Below, piece after piece: positions 18,163 to 27,817 of a stretch of DNA of 64,000 nucleotides (positions are counted from its first letter, which is position 1; every line of letters starts with the position of its first letter). The translations under genes were made by a program, and so were the position numbers. Origin of the DNA: Psychrosphaera ytuae (GTDB lineage Bacteria; Pseudomonadota; Gammaproteobacteria; Enterobacterales; Alteromonadaceae); the NCBI RefSeq assembly GCF_017638545.1, contig NZ_CP072110.1, forward strand, positions 1,116,001 through 1,180,000, given 5' to 3'. The notes under the pieces were generated by a model that searched no databases, was not told where the DNA came from, and worked only from the letters and a program-made list of their open reading frames with translations.

Positions 18163-19242
18163 ATGCCAAAACACGGACATGCAAAAAATTTGTCAGAAGT
18201 CATAGGTCAAACAGATCTTCTAACTATTCCAAGTCTAAGTAAATTAACTGGCTGTGATATCGCAGTTAAATGTGAGTTCCAAAACCCAGGTGGTTCAGTA
18301 AAAGACCGAGCAGCACTACAGATGGTTCTGGCGGCAATGGAAAGCGGCGAATTAAAACCAGGTATGACAATCGTCGAAGGTACCGCTGGAAATACCGGTA
18401 TCGGCTTAGCCATCGTTGCAAAAGCATTGGGCTTCAAATTGAAAGTTGTAATGCCTCGTGGTCAAACAAAAGAAAAAGAACAAATGATTGAGCTACATGG
18501 AGCTGAGTTGATTTTGGTCGACCCAGTACCTTTTGCTAACGAAAATCACTTTTACCACACAGCCCGTCGCATCGGCGAGGAGCATAATGATCACTGGTGG
18601 GCCAATCAATTTGAGAACACATCTAATGCTGATGCTCACTATTTACATACAGCCCCTGAAATTTATCAACAGACTGACGGAAAAGTTAGTATTTTTGTCT
18701 CTGCAGCGGGCACTGGCGGCACGTTAGGCGGGATCACAAAATACCTAAAAGAACAAAACCCAGACATCAAAACGATTTGTATCGACCCTTGTAGCTCAGG
18801 TATTTATTCGTTTCTTCAAAATGGTGAATACAAAGCAACCCCGGGCAGCTCATTTACTGAGGGAATTGGTATTATGCGCTTGGTTGAAAATTTCAAGCAA
18901 GCCTCTGTAGACTATGCTCTCAATATTACCGATCAAGACATAGTTACGATTGCCAATTACGTAAGACATAACGACGGACTCGTGCTTGGTAGTTCTAGTG
19001 CTTTGAATGTGGCGGCTGCGTTTTATGCTGCGATTAAATTTGGGCCTTTATCTAACGGACAACCTCAATCCTTGGTAACCATTGCTTGTGATTTGGGAGA
19101 GCGCTCTGTTTCTAAACTTTACAATCCGGCTTTTCTTGAAGAAAAAGGTATCGATGTAAACAAAGATACTATTGAGAGCCTACTAAACAGATATAAAGAA
19201 GATACGGACCTAATTAAACCAGTGACACACAAATTTAATTAG
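18163..19242 (+). CDS. PLP-dependent cysteine synthase family protein
   Basis: This is a fold-type II PLP enzyme of the cysteine synthase / cystathionine beta-synthase family, expected to make cysteine from O-acetylserine and sulfide or carry out a related beta-replacement. The PLP lysine is in NPGGSVKDRAA (near residue 47). The phosphate-binding loop is EGTAGNTGIG (about residue 73), and the second glycine loop is AAGTGGTLGG. At 359 residues it is longer than CysK (about 320) because of a C-terminal tail after about 320. EGTAGNTG replaces the EPTSGNTG of classical CysK, so the substrate may differ. It is a single gene with no cys neighbours. Confidence 0.85.
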   Translation: MPKHGHAKNLSEVIGQTDLLTIPSLSKLTGCDIAVKCEFQNPGGSVKDRAALQMVLAAMESGELKPGMTIVEGTAGNTGIGLAIVAKALGFKLKVVMPRGQTKEKEQMIELHGAELILVDPVPFANENHFYHTARRIGEEHNDHWWANQFENTSNADAHYLHTAPEIYQQTDGKVSIFVSAAGTGGTLGGITKYLKEQNPDIKTICIDPCSSGIYSFLQNGEYKATPGSSFTEGIGIMRLVENFKQASVDYALNITDQDIVTIANYVRHNDGLVLGSSSALNVAAAFYAAIKFGPLSNGQPQSLVTIACDLGERSVSKLYNPAFLEEKGIDVNKDTIESLLNRYKEDTDLIKPVTHKFN

Positions 19243-19271
19243 GCCAAATCTAAAACCCTTTGATATAGGGA

Positions 19272-20729
19272 TTAATGAGTGCGGTATACCTTCACCGAAT
19301 CGTAGCCGTGCTCATGTAATAATAAAGCTTGCAAGCGACTCATTACGCCTCTATCACAATACAAATAATATTGCTTAGATTGGTCTAGGTCTCCAAATTG
19401 AGTTGCCAATTTAAAGAACGGAATCGCTTTTACCTCGATACCTTCTAATTCAAGCGGATTGTCATCTTCTTCATCTGGGCTTCTGATATCCAACACGACC
19501 GAACCTTCAGGTAGCTCTGTGACCTGCTCAACTTCTTGGACTTCTTGATGGGTTTCTTTTTCGATGTCACGGACATCCATTACTGTGGCACTATCAACAA
19601 CTTGATCTAACAAGTCAAAGTTAAAGTTGGCCTCGTTCTCCTCAACCACGGCTAACACAGCTTTTGTAGTTGGTTTTTTAGAGATAACTCCACAGTATTC
19701 AGGCATCGCTGCAGCTAAGTCATGGCTGCCAATTTTTCTAGCAGTGTCAATGATTTCAGCTTTATCAATGTGGATCAGCGGTCGTAAAATTAAGGTTTCT
19801 GTTACGCGGTCGATGACGTTGAGGTTGGTTAACGTCTGTGAAGAAACCTGACCTAAACTTTCACCTGTAACCAAAGCTTTAATATTAAATTTGGCCGCTA
19901 CTTTTGATGCTGCTCTCATCATCATTCGCTTTAGAACAACGCCCATTAGGCCATTGTCTATTTTTTCTAGAATTTCCGCGACGACAGGCTCAAAGTTAAC
20001 CGAGATAAAGCGGGTTTTGTGCGAACTACTGTAATTACTCCAGATTTGATAAGCGGCTTGTTTAACGCCAATTTCGTGTTCTTTACCACCTAAATTAAAA
20101 AAGCAGAAGTGAGTACGGGCACCGCGACGGATCATATGGTACGTGGCAACACCAGAATCAAAGCCACCAGACATCAAAGACAGAACGTCTTCTTGACTTG
20201 GTAAAGGCATACCACCCAGACCGCGATAATGTGCAGTGATGACTTGTAAAACATCATCTTTTAGGTCAGCTTTGATCGTTAATTCTGGTTTGCGCAAAGA
20301 TACACGAGCTGATTCGACCGCTTGATTGAGGCCGCCACCAATATATCGCTCTAGGTCAGAAGACGTAAAATCATGTTTACCTGTGCGTTTGATTCGAACT
20401 GCAAATGTCTTACCTTCGATTTCTTCCAGCCAATGGCTCGCAACATCTTTGTAGGCTTGGTCAAAATCTACAAATGGATACTCGATCACTTCGTTGAGTT
20501 GGTCCACGCCAGGCACTTTTACAATGAGGTCTAACATTTTTTGGCGTTCTTGAGCTGTTGCCTGTGGGGCATCAACTAAAATATCGCTCCAACGTGAAAT
20601 AATATGTGCCGATGGGTGAACTCTTTTCAAAATGATACGTAAGTTAGATTCAAGTAGTTTACAAAACCGTCTTCTAACAGAACGACTTTTGACATTGATC
20701 TCCGGGTGGTACTTCACGATTAATTTCAT
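19272..20729 (-). CDS. thiI: tRNA 4-thiouridine / thiazole synthase ThiI
   Basis: ThiI inserts sulfur into uridine 8 of tRNA and, in E. coli, also supplies sulfur for the thiamine thiazole. The 485-residue product (E. coli 482) has a ferredoxin-like region and THUMP domain (about 1-165), a PP-loop adenylation domain with SGGFDS (about residue 185), a conserved PEYCG Cys (about 345) and a C-terminal rhodanese domain. The persulfide Cys is in YLYCDRG near residue 458. All catalytic Cys are present, so both activities are possible. It converges on the cysteine synthase gene and follows pomAB, as in Vibrio. Confidence 0.97.
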   Translation of the reverse strand: MKLIVKYHPEINVKSRSVRRRFCKLLESNLRIILKRVHPSAHIISRWSDILVDAPQATAQERQKMLDLIVKVPGVDQLNEVIEYPFVDFDQAYKDVASHWLEEIEGKTFAVRIKRTGKHDFTSSDLERYIGGGLNQAVESARVSLRKPELTIKADLKDDVLQVITAHYRGLGGMPLPSQEDVLSLMSGGFDSGVATYHMIRRGARTHFCFFNLGGKEHEIGVKQAAYQIWSNYSSSHKTRFISVNFEPVVAEILEKIDNGLMGVVLKRMMMRAASKVAAKFNIKALVTGESLGQVSSQTLTNLNVIDRVTETLILRPLIHIDKAEIIDTARKIGSHDLAAAMPEYCGVISKKPTTKAVLAVVEENEANFNFDLLDQVVDSATVMDVRDIEKETHQEVQEVEQVTELPEGSVVLDIRSPDEEDDNPLELEGIEVKAIPFFKLATQFGDLDQSKQYYLYCDRGVMSRLQALLLHEHGYDSVKVYRTH

Positions 20730-20797
20730 AACAACTCAACTGATGTAATCTAGGTTTGCGCAATTTGCGCAGCAAGACACTTTTATATCTGAAAAAT

Positions 20798-20824
20798 AAA
20801 AAAGCGGGCTTCAAATAAACCCGC
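20798..20824 (-). terminator. Terminator after pomB
   Basis: On the minus strand GCGGG (20824-20820) pairs with CCCGC (20808-20804) around an 11-base loop, and a T-run follows. It separates pomAB from thiI. Confidence 0.8.
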
Positions 20825-20878
20825 AATTATACATGGTGATCCTGATTAGGAAAAGGCTGACCGAGGCTTGGTCGTGAG

Positions 20879-21808
20879 TTATTGATCTGAAATGGAAATA
20901 CGCTCAGACTCTTTTGCTTTACCTTGCATTATCGACACTTCTACTCGTCTATTGATACGGCGATTTGCATTGGTGGTGTTAGGTACTAATGGTCGAGTGT
21001 CAGCATGTCCTACGACAATAATTCGGTTTTTATCAAAACCTGGGGTTTTAACCATCTCTGTCGCAACGGCGACCGCTCGTTGTGAAGACAAGTCCCAATT
21101 ATTAGTAAACAACTCATTGGTTACGTTGATGTCATCAGTATGTCCAGAGACGGTGATTTCACCTGGTACATCATTTAACACCAAAGCGACTTTACGGATA
21201 ATCGGTTTGAATTGATCTTGCAAGTATGCGGAGCCAGACGGAAACGAGCCGTTTTCTCTTATTCTAATGATGAGCTGTTGACCAAGTGACTCAAGTTCTA
21301 TTGCGCCATCGATAATTTCTTGCTCCATCTGCTGAGCAATCTTTTTGAGAAGTTCGTTAACTTCCTCTTGCTCTGAAGAAGACTCTGCTGAGGACTCAGA
21401 CTCAGCATCGGCAGTAGCCGAACTCATTCCACCTCGCATTTCGGCAGTTTGCTCCTGACGACCACCTGCCGACTCGTCTTCACCCTCTTCAAATTCGAGA
21501 ACTTGCTGAGTAATTTCAATCGTTTGCTGTTGGATGATTTCTATCGGCGTGGGCTCGGGACGGCCCGGTCTAAATTCTTGTGCAATGACTGAAGTGCCCT
21601 TTGGAATGTCTTTAACTTCAAGCTTGTTCTGAACACCAAATGCAAACTTCATTGACCCAGCAATTTGTTTGAACTTTAAAACGTCCATCTCTGCAAAAGA
21701 TAACAGCAATACAAAAAAGCACATTAACAGCGACATGAGATCCGCAAAGGTCCCCATCCACGCGGGGAGGCCTTCAGGAGGACATTTTGGGCATTCTTCT
21801 TCAGCCAT
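20879..21808 (-). CDS. pomB: Sodium-driven flagellar stator protein PomB
   Basis: PomB and PomA form the stator that couples sodium flow to flagellar rotation. The 309-residue product has a short cytoplasmic start, one membrane helix (about 19-40) with the ion-binding Asp at D23 (GTFADLMSLLMCFF), a plug and acidic linker, and a C-terminal OmpA-like peptidoglycan-binding domain (SGHTDDIN, SSQRAVAVA). The LMCFFVLLLSFAEMDVLKF run matches the sodium-type PomB of Vibrio rather than proton-type MotB. The start follows the pomA stop by 2 bases, so the pair is coupled. Confidence 0.95.
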   Translation of the reverse strand: MAEEECPKCPPEGLPAWMGTFADLMSLLMCFFVLLLSFAEMDVLKFKQIAGSMKFAFGVQNKLEVKDIPKGTSVIAQEFRPGRPEPTPIEIIQQQTIEITQQVLEFEEGEDESAGGRQEQTAEMRGGMSSATADAESESSAESSSEQEEVNELLKKIAQQMEQEIIDGAIELESLGQQLIIRIRENGSFPSGSAYLQDQFKPIIRKVALVLNDVPGEITVSGHTDDINVTNELFTNNWDLSSQRAVAVATEMVKTPGFDKNRIIVVGHADTRPLVPNTTNANRRINRRVEVSIMQGKAKESERISISDQ

Positions 21809-21810
21809 TA

Positions 21811-22572
21811 TTATTCCTCAGTATCAATTTCGCGTTTTGATGCTGCGAGATAATTGCGAAGCACACCTTCAATGACTTTAGGGTTTTGGCCATCTTGAAT
21901 ACCTAACACCCCATCCATAATAAGACTTTGGTTTAGTTTTTCTTCTTCAACGCGCAACCCTAACTTGTGCGACATTGGCAATGCGATAACGTTCGCCAAA
22001 AATGCACCGTACAAAGTTGTCAGAAGTGCTACGGCCATTGCAGGTCCAATCGACTTAGGGTCGTCCATGTTAGATAACATGGCTACGAGACCTACGAGTG
22101 TACCAATCATACCCATTGCTGGCGCTATATCGCCTAGGGTTTTAAATATGCCCGCACCCATTTCATGGCGCTCTGTAGTCAATTGGATATCTTTTGACAA
22201 AGTAGCCCTAACCACTTCGCCGTCATGGCCGTCGACTAACAAGTCCACACCCTTTTGTAAAAATGGATTACCAATTTCTGCTTCTTCCAAAGCCAAAAAT
22301 CCACCTTTACGGGCAGAATCAGCTAACTCTACAATTTTTTCGATAAGTTCTTCGGGCGTTTCGATTTTGAAAGAAAACGCTTTACCTGCAATTTTACCGG
22401 CACTGATAAATTGTGGGAGGGTGTAGTTAGAAAGGAGTACGAAAGTCGAACCACCAAATACGATTGCAATAGAAGGAACGTCGACAAACATGGCGATACC
22501 GCCGCCCAAAATCATAGCCAATACGATGAAGCCAATGGCTCCAATCATCCCCACTATACTCGCTAAATCCAC
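21811..22572 (-). CDS. pomA: Sodium-driven flagellar stator protein PomA
   Basis: PomA is the four-helix partner of PomB. The product is 253 residues, as in Vibrio PomA. The start MDLASIVGMIGAIGFIVLAM and the segment RKGGFLALEEAEIGNPFLQKGVD match that family closely. Cytoplasmic charged residues that contact FliG lie at about 80-110. Helices 3-4 (DIAPAMGMIGTLVGLVAMLS and AMAVALLTTLYGAFL) line the ion path. It is divergent from xseB-ispA-dxs, and this order is shared with Vibrio. Confidence 0.95.
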   Translation of the reverse strand: MDLASIVGMIGAIGFIVLAMILGGGIAMFVDVPSIAIVFGGSTFVLLSNYTLPQFISAGKIAGKAFSFKIETPEELIEKIVELADSARKGGFLALEEAEIGNPFLQKGVDLLVDGHDGEVVRATLSKDIQLTTERHEMGAGIFKTLGDIAPAMGMIGTLVGLVAMLSNMDDPKSIGPAMAVALLTTLYGAFLANVIALPMSHKLGLRVEEEKLNQSLIMDGVLGIQDGQNPKVIEGVLRNYLAASKREIDTEE

Positions 22573-22816
22573 GTTTCACTCCCGGCGCATAAGATATTGT
22601 ACTAAGTGTAATTATCGACAGTTAATCTCGCAACTTAAATATTATCGGTAACTTAGGCACTTAACTGCTCGATTATTATTCGATTTAGTTTCATTTTAGA
22701 CTATTCGAATTGAATAACCACCGCTTTTGAGTTACCTTTACCGGCTAATTTTGGCAGCCTTTTAGCTATTAAAAATAGTACAAATTAAAAAGCGAAACAG
22801 AAGCGATTAGAGACTT

Positions 22817-23059
22817 ATGTCAGAGCAAAATAACATTACCTTTGAGTCAGCGATGAGCGAACTCGAACACATAGTTCAACAGCTAGAGTCTGGAGACCTA
22901 GAGTTACAACAGTCTTTACAGTTGTTCGAACGCGGTATTGAGTTGACTCGACTTAGCCAAAGTCGTTTGCAAGAGGCTGAGCAAAAGGTTCAAATTCTAA
23001 TGGAAAAGCAAGGCAATCTAGAACTACAGTCATTTTCTGAACCTGAGCAACAAGGTTAA
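22817..23059 (+). CDS. xseB: Exodeoxyribonuclease VII small subunit
   Basis: XseB is the small helical subunit of exonuclease VII, which degrades single-stranded DNA. The product is 80 residues (E. coli 80), with the family core FESAMSELEHIVQQLESGDL and LEQSLQLFERGIEL-like helix. It opens the xseB-ispA-dxs operon, the usual order in gammaproteobacteria, and ends 6 bases before ispA. Confidence 0.97.
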   Translation: MSEQNNITFESAMSELEHIVQQLESGDLELQQSLQLFERGIELTRLSQSRLQEAEQKVQILMEKQGNLELQSFSEPEQQG

Positions 23060-23065
23060 AAATTG

Positions 23066-23950
23066 ATGGTAATTCAATATCAGGTTGCTGAGGTAAAGCA
23101 ACACATTGAAGCGGTCCTGAGTAAAAAGCTCAAAAATGCGAAAATTGCTGATCCAAAGCTTAATGAAGCCATGGAGTACTCTTTGCTTCTTGGAGGCAAA
23201 CGACTCAGACCATTTTTAGTGTATGCAACGGGCAAACTATTTGGCGCGTCTCAGTACGATTTAGATGCATCGGCAGCGGCTATCGAAGCTATCCACAGTT
23301 ACAGTCTTATTCACGATGACTTACCAGCTATGGATGACGATGCACTGCGCAGAGGCAAACCTACTTGCCACGTTAAGTTCGATGAGGCAACCGCCATTTT
23401 AGCCGGTGACACTCTGCAATCTTTTGCGTTTTCGAGCTTAACATCACACAGCTTCGAGGCTGTTTCTGCGCAAAACCAGCTAAAATTAGTGCAAGTTATT
23501 GCAGATGCCGCAAATCAAATGTGTGCGGGTCAGAGTATTGATTTGCAGAGTACCGACTCTTCTCTTTCTGACTTAGCCTCGTTAGAAAATATGCACCGTT
23601 TAAAAACAGGGGCCCTCATCTCGGCAGCTGTTCAATGTGGTGCTATAACGGGTAACGCAACAGAAGAGCATTTAGCTTTACTTGTTGAATACGCAAATGC
23701 GATTGGCTTGGCATTTCAGGTCTGGGACGATGTTTTAGATATCACCTCTGACACTGTTACTTTAGGCAAGCCGCAGGGTTCCGATGAGAATGCCAACAAA
23801 ACCACGTATCCTGCACTAATGGGATTAGAACAAACTAAAGACAAAGCCAAGGCGTTGATCGCGACTGCAATCGCAGCTTTGGATAAATTGCCATACGACA
23901 CTGACGAGTTAGCTCAGTTAGCGCAATATATTATTGAAAGAGATCATTAA
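23066..23950 (+). CDS. ispA: Farnesyl diphosphate synthase
   Basis: IspA condenses IPP with DMAPP and then GPP to make farnesyl diphosphate for undecaprenyl phosphate and quinone synthesis. The 294-residue product has both aspartate-rich motifs: DDLPAMDDD (about residue 84) and DDVLD (about 224). It also has the GGKRLRPF motif (about 45). The ATG at 23066 was chosen over an adjacent TTG. It ends 7 bases before the dxs ATG. Confidence 0.96.
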   Translation: MVIQYQVAEVKQHIEAVLSKKLKNAKIADPKLNEAMEYSLLLGGKRLRPFLVYATGKLFGASQYDLDASAAAIEAIHSYSLIHDDLPAMDDDALRRGKPTCHVKFDEATAILAGDTLQSFAFSSLTSHSFEAVSAQNQLKLVQVIADAANQMCAGQSIDLQSTDSSLSDLASLENMHRLKTGALISAAVQCGAITGNATEEHLALLVEYANAIGLAFQVWDDVLDITSDTVTLGKPQGSDENANKTTYPALMGLEQTKDKAKALIATAIAALDKLPYDTDELAQLAQYIIERDH

Positions 23951-23957
23951 TACCATT

Positions 23958-25847
23958 ATGACTGTTAACATCGCGGATTATCCGAATTTACAAAAGGCTT
24001 TATTGCCACCCGAACTAAGACAATTGCCACAAGAGCAGTTGCAGTCTGTCTGTGAAGAATTAAGAGCCTATTTACTTAATTCTGTGAGCAAGAGCTCTGG
24101 TCATTTTGCGTCTGGACTGGGTACGGTCGAATTGACCGTCGCATTACATTATGTCTACAACACTCCTTACGACCGATTAATCTGGGATGTAGGCCACCAG
24201 GCTTACCCACATAAAATCATTACAGGTCGTGCTGATAAAATTCATACGATTCGTCAAAAGGAAGGGTTGCATCCGTTCCCATGGCGAGAAGAAAGCGAAT
24301 ACGACACACTAAGTGTCGGTCACTCTTCAACGTCAATCAGTGCTGCTCTTGGTATGGCTATTGCCGCGCAAGCACAGAAAAAAGCAAATCCAGAACAACC
24401 AGCGCGAAAAGTATGTGCTGTGATTGGTGACGGTGCGATGACGGCAGGTATGGCGTTTGAAGCCATGAACCACGCAGGTGATATTAAGCCTGATATGTTG
24501 GTGATTTTGAATGACAACGACATGTCAATATCAGAAAATGTCGGTGCCCTAAACACTCATATGGCTAAACTGTTGTCGGGTAACCTTTACACCACTTTTA
24601 GAGAAAGTGGCAAAAAGTTATTAAGTGGTATTCCGCCAATCAAAGAGCTTGCAAGCCGTGCAGAAGAACACCTCAAAGGTATGGTTGTACCATCGACTAT
24701 ATTTGAAGAGTTAGGGTTTAATTATATTGGTCCAATTGACGGACATGATGTAAATGCATTGGTCGACACACTTCGCAACATGAAAAACCTGCAGGGTCCG
24801 CAGTTTTTACACATAGTGACCAAAAAAGGTAAAGGCTACGAGCCAGCGGAAAACGATCCGATCAAATACCACGCGGTACCAAAGTTCGATCCAAATGAAA
24901 CGTCTTTACCAGCAAGTAAAGCAACGTCGCCAACTTATTCAAAAGTCTTTGGTGACTGGCTTTGTGACATGGCTGAACAAGATGACAAGTTACTTGCGAT
25001 TACCCCGGCTATGCGTGAAGGCTCTGGAATGGTGCGCTTTTCGAAAGAGCACCCAGAGAAGTATTTTGACGTCGCTATTGCAGAGCAACACGCAGTAACC
25101 CTTGCTGCTGGTATGGCATGTGAAGGTTACAACGCTGTAGTTGCGATTTACTCTAGCTTCTTACAACGAGCGTATGACCAGTTGATTCACGATGTAGCTA
25201 TCATGAACTTACCGGTATTATTCGCGATTGACCGTGCGGGTGTGGTTGGTGCTGATGGCCCTACCCACCAAGGTTCATTTGATATTAGCTTTATGCGTTG
25301 TATCCCTAACTTAGTGATTATGACACCAAGTGACGAAAACGAATGTCGTCAAATGTTGTACACCGGACATAAGTTAAATCAACCTGCAGCTGTTCGTTAC
25401 CCAAGAGGTACGGGGTTGGGCGTTGAAATCCAACAACAAATGACGGAATTAGAGATTGGTAAAGGACGTATCATCAACGACATGTATGATACGACAATTG
25501 CGATTCTTAACTTTGGTACCTTCTTAGGTGAAGCTGAAAAGGCCGCAGAACAACTTGATGCAACATTGGCAGATATGCGTTTTGTTAAACCTATGGATTT
25601 AAGCTTAATTGATGATCTTGCCGCTCGTCATCCATTACTCGTTACTGTAGAAGATAACGCCATTGCCGGTGGTGCGGGTTCCGCAGTAAATGAGTACTTA
25701 AACATGAAAGGTTTGGGTAACAAGGTATTAAATATTGGTTTACCAGATCAGTTCATTAAACACGGTACCCAACAAGAGATTTACCAAGAACTTGAGTTAG
25801 ATGCTGACGGTATTGTCGCCCAGGTTCGCCGTTTCTTTGAGCGTTAA
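23958..25847 (+). CDS. dxs: 1-deoxy-D-xylulose-5-phosphate synthase
   Basis: Dxs joins pyruvate and glyceraldehyde 3-phosphate in the first step of the MEP pathway, using thiamine diphosphate. The 629-residue product (E. coli 620) has the ThDP motif GDGAMTAGMAFEAMN (about 152) ending in NDNDMSIS, the transketolase-type pyrimidine domain with AEQHAVTLAAG (about 375) and the C-terminal domain. The ATG at 23958 (MTVNIADYPNL) was chosen; an earlier Met in the same frame lies inside ispA. It ends the xseB-ispA-dxs operon. Confidence 0.97.
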   Translation: MTVNIADYPNLQKALLPPELRQLPQEQLQSVCEELRAYLLNSVSKSSGHFASGLGTVELTVALHYVYNTPYDRLIWDVGHQAYPHKIITGRADKIHTIRQKEGLHPFPWREESEYDTLSVGHSSTSISAALGMAIAAQAQKKANPEQPARKVCAVIGDGAMTAGMAFEAMNHAGDIKPDMLVILNDNDMSISENVGALNTHMAKLLSGNLYTTFRESGKKLLSGIPPIKELASRAEEHLKGMVVPSTIFEELGFNYIGPIDGHDVNALVDTLRNMKNLQGPQFLHIVTKKGKGYEPAENDPIKYHAVPKFDPNETSLPASKATSPTYSKVFGDWLCDMAEQDDKLLAITPAMREGSGMVRFSKEHPEKYFDVAIAEQHAVTLAAGMACEGYNAVVAIYSSFLQRAYDQLIHDVAIMNLPVLFAIDRAGVVGADGPTHQGSFDISFMRCIPNLVIMTPSDENECRQMLYTGHKLNQPAAVRYPRGTGLGVEIQQQMTELEIGKGRIINDMYDTTIAILNFGTFLGEAEKAAEQLDATLADMRFVKPMDLSLIDDLAARHPLLVTVEDNAIAGGAGSAVNEYLNMKGLGNKVLNIGLPDQFIKHGTQQEIYQELELDADGIVAQVRRFFER

Positions 25848-25879
25848 TAAAATCTCACTTACTTCGGTAATTCAAAACC

Positions 25880-25910
25880 AAAAAGGTCAGAGATAGTCTG
25901 ACCTTTTTTA
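25880..25910 (+). terminator. Bidirectional terminator after dxs
   Basis: GGTCAGA (25885-25891) pairs with TCTGACC (25897-25903) around GATAG, with A and T runs on each side. It serves dxs on the plus strand and the YcgN-like gene converging from the minus strand. Confidence 0.9.
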
Positions 25911-25954
25911 GTTTTAATAGCGTGTAATACGACATTACAAGCGCTTTTCTATTA

Positions 25955-26461
25955 TTAATCTAAGTCATGCAGTGGCCAAACAACAATAAAATCCTCATAT
26001 TGTTCTTCTGTAACCATATCATCAAAGATCACTTTACCGCGAACGGACATGCCCGCTTTATGCATTGCCGATTTTTTGCCTTTGTTGAGTAAAGGGTGCC
26101 AACTTGGCAAGCCCCTTCCCTCAGCCAAGCGTCGATAACTACAACTCGTCGGCATATAAAAAACCTGCTCCAAGTTATCTTGGGTAAGCTGAACACAACT
26201 CGGCACTAACTGAGTGCGTTTGCTGTAGACAGTGCACTCGCATTTTTTATCATTGAGATATTGGCAAGCCACATTAGTGTAGTGCAGCTCTTCATTATCA
26301 TTAATAAAGTCTGTATCCACTGCTGCGTCTTCTGCACCTTCATCATCAATCAGTTTGTGTAAGCAACATTTGGCACACCCATCGCAAAGCGATTCCCATT
26401 CAGGACGAGTCATCTCTTGCAACGATTTAGTTTGCCAAAACGGCGTATTGCTTTGTGTCAT
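25955..26461 (-). CDS. YcgN-family cysteine cluster protein (UPF0260)
   Basis: The 168-residue protein belongs to the YcgN/UPF0260 family, of unknown function. It has a Cys cluster that may bind metal or an iron-sulfur centre: CDGCAKCCLHK at about 27-37 and YLNDKKCECTVYSKR at about 68-82, with further Cys at PSCVQL and TSCSYR. It is last in a minus-strand group with mltB, the YcgL-like gene, rnd and fadD. In E. coli ycgN and ycgL are also near neighbours. Confidence 0.9.
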   Translation of the reverse strand: MTQSNTPFWQTKSLQEMTRPEWESLCDGCAKCCLHKLIDDEGAEDAAVDTDFINDNEELHYTNVACQYLNDKKCECTVYSKRTQLVPSCVQLTQDNLEQVFYMPTSCSYRRLAEGRGLPSWHPLLNKGKKSAMHKAGMSVRGKVIFDDMVTEEQYEDFIVVWPLHDLD

Positions 26462-26493
26462 TATTGTTATATCTCAATGTTTATTAAGTCGTA

Positions 26494-27513
26494 TTACTGA
26501 ATTTTTGGATAACCAATACGGTCAGCCAAATATCCAACAGACGTAACGAAATAATATGAACGATTCCAGTGCATTAGAGACTTATAGTTATCATACGCTA
26601 GGTACATGCGGCCTTTGGCATCATCCGGCATGATAAGAGCTGCGGTGATATCAACATTTGGTAGCGGACGACCATCCATTCTCGTAACACCTAGCTTCGA
26701 CCATTCTTCTAACGTTCTTTCATTATTTGCAAAGTTTTTAAGCCAGCCCGAACGGCCTTTGCTGCCCTTTGGCATTATCAAAGACTTGTCAAAACCCTCA
26801 GGTAATTTAACTTGGCGGCCCCAAGTTTTGTTGTTGTCCCAGCCTTCTTGTTTTAAATAGTTAGCAATCGATGCAAAGACGTCGTGTTTGTTATTCCAAA
26901 TGTCTTTTTTACCGTCTTTGTCACCGTCTGCGGCGTAAGCCAAAAACGAAGTCGGAATAAACTGACATTGGCCCATAGCACCGGCCCACGAACCAACAAA
27001 TTTTTCAGGCTCGATGTGGCCTTCTTCCAAAATTTTAAGTGAAGCGAACAGCTGACGCTTAAAGAATGCCTCGCGACGGCCGTCATAACTCAAAGTTGCG
27101 ATCGAATCTATAATAGGCATTTTACCCTGAATACGACCAAAGTTCGTCTCTAATGCCCACAGTGAAACGATAAAGCGAGCTTGAACTCCGTACTCTTTGG
27201 CGATTTGCTCCAATAGCTCTTGATTTTCTTTGTAAGCAGCTCGAGCCTTGTTAACTTTCCACTCGGGTACGCGTTTAGGTAAATACGTATCTAGAGTCTC
27301 AACGAACTCAGGTTGGTTTTTGTCGGCTTTTACTACTCGTTTAAGATAGGTTAAATCTGAAAGGTGTTCTTCTACAAACTCTGGCTCAAAGCCCTTTTCA
27401 ATGGCTTCTTTTTTTAATCCTTCGACATATTGCTCAAATGATGGCTTGTCAGCTGCAAAAGACGATAGTGGCAGTGACAGTGCGAATGCTGCAATGAGTG
27501 CTTTAAGTTTCAT
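26494..27513 (-). CDS. mltB: Lytic murein transglycosylase B family protein
   Basis: This enzyme cleaves peptidoglycan between MurNAc and GlcNAc, forming 1,6-anhydro ends. The 339-residue product starts with a signal peptide (1-20, cleavage after SFA) without a lipobox, so it should be soluble in the periplasm, unlike E. coli MltB. The SLT_2 domain has the catalytic Glu in SLWALETNFGR (about residue 122) and the GSWAGAMGQCQFIPTSF motif (about 165-185). An AGAGGGGAA ribosome site precedes the ATG. It lies 10 bases after the YcgL-like gene. Confidence 0.93.
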   Translation of the reverse strand: MKLKALIAAFALSLPLSSFAADKPSFEQYVEGLKKEAIEKGFEPEFVEEHLSDLTYLKRVVKADKNQPEFVETLDTYLPKRVPEWKVNKARAAYKENQELLEQIAKEYGVQARFIVSLWALETNFGRIQGKMPIIDSIATLSYDGRREAFFKRQLFASLKILEEGHIEPEKFVGSWAGAMGQCQFIPTSFLAYAADGDKDGKKDIWNNKHDVFASIANYLKQEGWDNNKTWGRQVKLPEGFDKSLIMPKGSKGRSGWLKNFANNERTLEEWSKLGVTRMDGRPLPNVDITAALIMPDDAKGRMYLAYDNYKSLMHWNRSYYFVTSVGYLADRIGYPKIQ

Positions 27514-27523
27514 TTCCCCTCTC

Positions 27524-27814
27524 TTACGCTTCTCCTGTTGAAGCGCTTTGACTTTTTTTGAATGTATCCAGCAAGTTTTCTTGCGGTGGTGGCAATTGAA
27601 GATAATAGCCGTTTTCTTTTAATTCTTGTTTTACTTTGTCTAGGTCTGCTTGAGCAAGCCCGTTGCGACGATCTAGGTCTAAAGTCATGACGAGTAACGG
27701 CGCACCAATCAATTTCATCAATTGCTCAGGTACCTTTGAAAAGTCGTCCGTCTTTTCGACATATAAATACGTTTCAGCTTTTTTTGAGCTTTTATAGATT
27801 GTACATAATTGCAT
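27524..27814 (-). CDS. YcgL domain-containing protein
   Basis: A 96-residue cytoplasmic protein of the YcgL family. It begins MQLCTIYKSSKKAETYLYVE and has the conserved LDLDRRNGLAQADLDKVKQEL segment (positions about 45-65). The function is unknown. It lies 3 bases after rnd and 10 bases before mltB, so it is in the same transcript. The rnd-ycgL order is common in gammaproteobacteria. Confidence 0.92.
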   Translation of the reverse strand: MQLCTIYKSSKKAETYLYVEKTDDFSKVPEQLMKLIGAPLLVMTLDLDRRNGLAQADLDKVKQELKENGYYLQLPPPQENLLDTFKKSQSASTGEA

Positions 27815-27817
27815 AAA

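Noticed and set aside
21965..22426. Plus-strand frame of 153 codons
   Set aside because: It is the antisense shadow of pomA, a well-supported gene.
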